A stretch of 33,852 bases of DNA. Origin: Sphingobacteriaceae bacterium UBA6709. GTDB taxonomy: Bacteria; Bacteroidota; Bacteroidia; Sphingobacteriales; Sphingobacteriaceae. The translations under genes were made by a program, and so were the position numbers. A model generated the notes under the pieces. The model had not been told where the DNA came from. It saw only the letters and a list, made by a program, of their open reading frames with translations, and did no database searches. Positions 32,815 through 33,852 of this stretch are shown here, in pieces. How positions within the stretch are numbered: the first letter of the stretch is position 1; the number at the start of each line of letters is the position of its first letter. The DNA lies in the NCBI GenBank assembly GCA_002454425.1, contig DKIV01000023.1:1-33852 (forward strand), in the 5' to 3' direction.

Positions 32815-33633
32815 TCAAAAGTCTCCCCAATCAGGTTTTGCCTCTTCCGCGGCAATCACATGGTTTTTTGCTTCAATAGCCTGGATGAACTTTATTGAAG
32901 CGGTTACGTTAGCAAAAATGAGGACACTTTCATCATAATTCAGCACTGGGTTATCATGAGCAAAACTGCGATTGTTTCGGATATCGTTGAATGCCTGCAT
33001 GACTTGAAAGCTGTATTGTATGATTTTGTCGGCCATATCAGATTCAATGAAGCCTTTCGACCTTATACCTTTAATATAATGTCCGTATGTAGCATTAAGA
33101 TTTTCTTCTTTCCCATAAACGATTCCGTGGCGGTCACATAGTTCTCGAATGAATTTAAACATAAAAGTATGCAGCCTGTCGAGTGCCGCCTCCGGCTCAT
33201 TCTTTTCGATACTTTCACGGATCAGCTTGGCCAGTTGATTAAAATCTTTATCATCATTGATGGCTTTGATAGCGTTAATATCTTCTACGATTGCGATGCC
33301 AAGCAGGCGGTTCGTCAACTTATAGAACGCATCAAATTCCGTGTCGTCGATTTCCCGATCTCTGCTTTTGTATAGCGCAATCTTATAATGGTACAAAGCA
33401 TTTAAAAGCTTACCTACAACCTGGTCACTTTCGAGTTTAACAAATGCACTGAGGCGTTTCCCTTTTGAATTGCCGTATATGCGGTATTTTTCCAGGTCGA
33501 TATCGATACCTGTTGCGTCACCAACAAAAGTGTTGAATGTTCTGTCAGAAAAATCTAGGACATACCCTGCACCGTTTATCCCAGTAATGAATTTATTAAG
33601 TAATCTAGTTTCGTCGTAGCCAATATCTGCCAT
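32815..33633 (-). CDS. AbiJ-like abortive infection protein (HEPN-type C-terminus)
   Basis: A protein of 272 residues with two domains. The first 85 or so residues resemble the AbiJ N-terminal domain 3: YVLDFSDRTFNTFVGDATGI followed by KYRIYGNSKGKRLSAFVKLE and QVVGKLLNAL. From about 145 comes the Abi_C domain: ALDRLHTFMFKFIRELCDRH, then IRNNRSFAHDNPVLNYDES with R219 and H226, which fits the Rx4-6H motif of HEPN ribonucleases. Such proteins stop phage growth by attacking host or phage RNA in infected cells. It lies 260 bases upstream of the KAP gene on the same strand, so the two may work together, though the KAP gene seems to have its own promoter. Confidence 0.85.
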   Translation of the reverse strand: MADIGYDETRLLNKFITGINGAGYVLDFSDRTFNTFVGDATGIDIDLEKYRIYGNSKGKRLSAFVKLESDQVVGKLLNALYHYKIALYKSRDREIDDTEFDAFYKLTNRLLGIAIVEDINAIKAINDDKDFNQLAKLIRESIEKNEPEAALDRLHTFMFKFIRELCDRHGIVYGKEENLNATYGHYIKGIRSKGFIESDMADKIIQYSFQVMQAFNDIRNNRSFAHDNPVLNYDESVLIFANVTASIKFIQAIEAKNHVIAAEEAKPDWGDF

Positions 33634-33830
33634 AGCTCAATTATCTGAGACAAATATCCTAATGTCTAATCATATTTGGGAAGTTACATCGACTTATTAT
33701 AAGAATTGTTAATTTCCGCCTATACAGATTTTAATTTTGAATAATGCAAGGGGCCGTGGCTTAGCCATCTTGCCAAATAGATATTGTTTGCCTGGGTCGG
33801 TTGATTGAATTACCTTCACCTAAGAGCCCA

Positions 33831-33852
33831 TGTAACCTCCCCTAAAAATGGG
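33831..33852 (+). mobile_element. Left end of an IS3-family element running off the window
   Basis: TGTAACCTCCCC followed by TAAAAATGGG is the inverted complement of the outer part of the right end at 22359-22384. It begins with TG as IS3 left ends do. The element itself would lie beyond the window. Confidence 0.7.

Noticed and set aside
1..33852. CRISPR array or tandem repeat tract
   Set aside because: No regularly spaced direct repeats were found on reading the window. The only repeats are the isolated pairs reported.

Overview
The window looks like chromosomal DNA of a Bacteroidota bacterium, probably of the Sphingobacteriales/Chitinophagales type. The evidence is promoter -7 elements of the TAnnTTTG type in front of several genes, a CzcA fused to its own outer-membrane factor, DUF4595-like and outer-membrane-barrel families, and ISAs1, IS3 and IS4 fragments typical of that phylum. 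No rRNA, tRNA or CRISPR array was seen.

Left part (about 0.3-6.9 kb, minus strand): a compact thiamine operon, read right to left as TPP riboswitch with intrinsic terminator, thiS, thiC, a TenI-like gene, thiE, thiG, thiH, and a ThiF/MoeB-rhodanese fusion. Genes overlap or are spaced by a dozen bases or less. It would make the pyrimidine (ThiC) and thiazole (ThiS/G/H/F, TenI) halves of thiamine and join them (ThiE).

Middle (7.0-15.1 kb, plus strand): a small exported protein, a CzcA-type RND metal pump fused to a TolC-like domain, its periplasmic adaptor lipoprotein, then an ABC-F ATPase with its own promoter and a strong bidirectional terminator. From 15.1 to 22.1 kb come an unrecognised protein, a DUF4595-like lipoprotein, an IS4-type transposase remnant, a small membrane protein, an exported EreA/TIKI-like protein, an AraC regulator and an aldehyde dehydrogenase.

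Right part (22.1-33.85 kb): an accessory region full of IS debris and conflict genes. It holds an IS3 tail, a decayed outer-membrane-barrel gene, a split hipB-hipS-hipT toxin-antitoxin locus between two near-identical 37-bp repeats, a possible toxin fragment with an orphan immunity-like protein, a YegD-like Hsp70, an ISAs1 remnant, an orphan reverse transcriptase of the UG/Abi (defence-associated) class with a structured 5' leader, a helicase tail remnant, a KAP P-loop NTPase and an AbiJ-like abortive-infection protein. IS3-type terminal repeats occur at 22.36, 24.78 and 33.83 kb, the last running off the window end. I read this as a defence island. The most interesting item is the reverse transcriptase with its leader, followed by the KAP/AbiJ pair and the split HipA locus.
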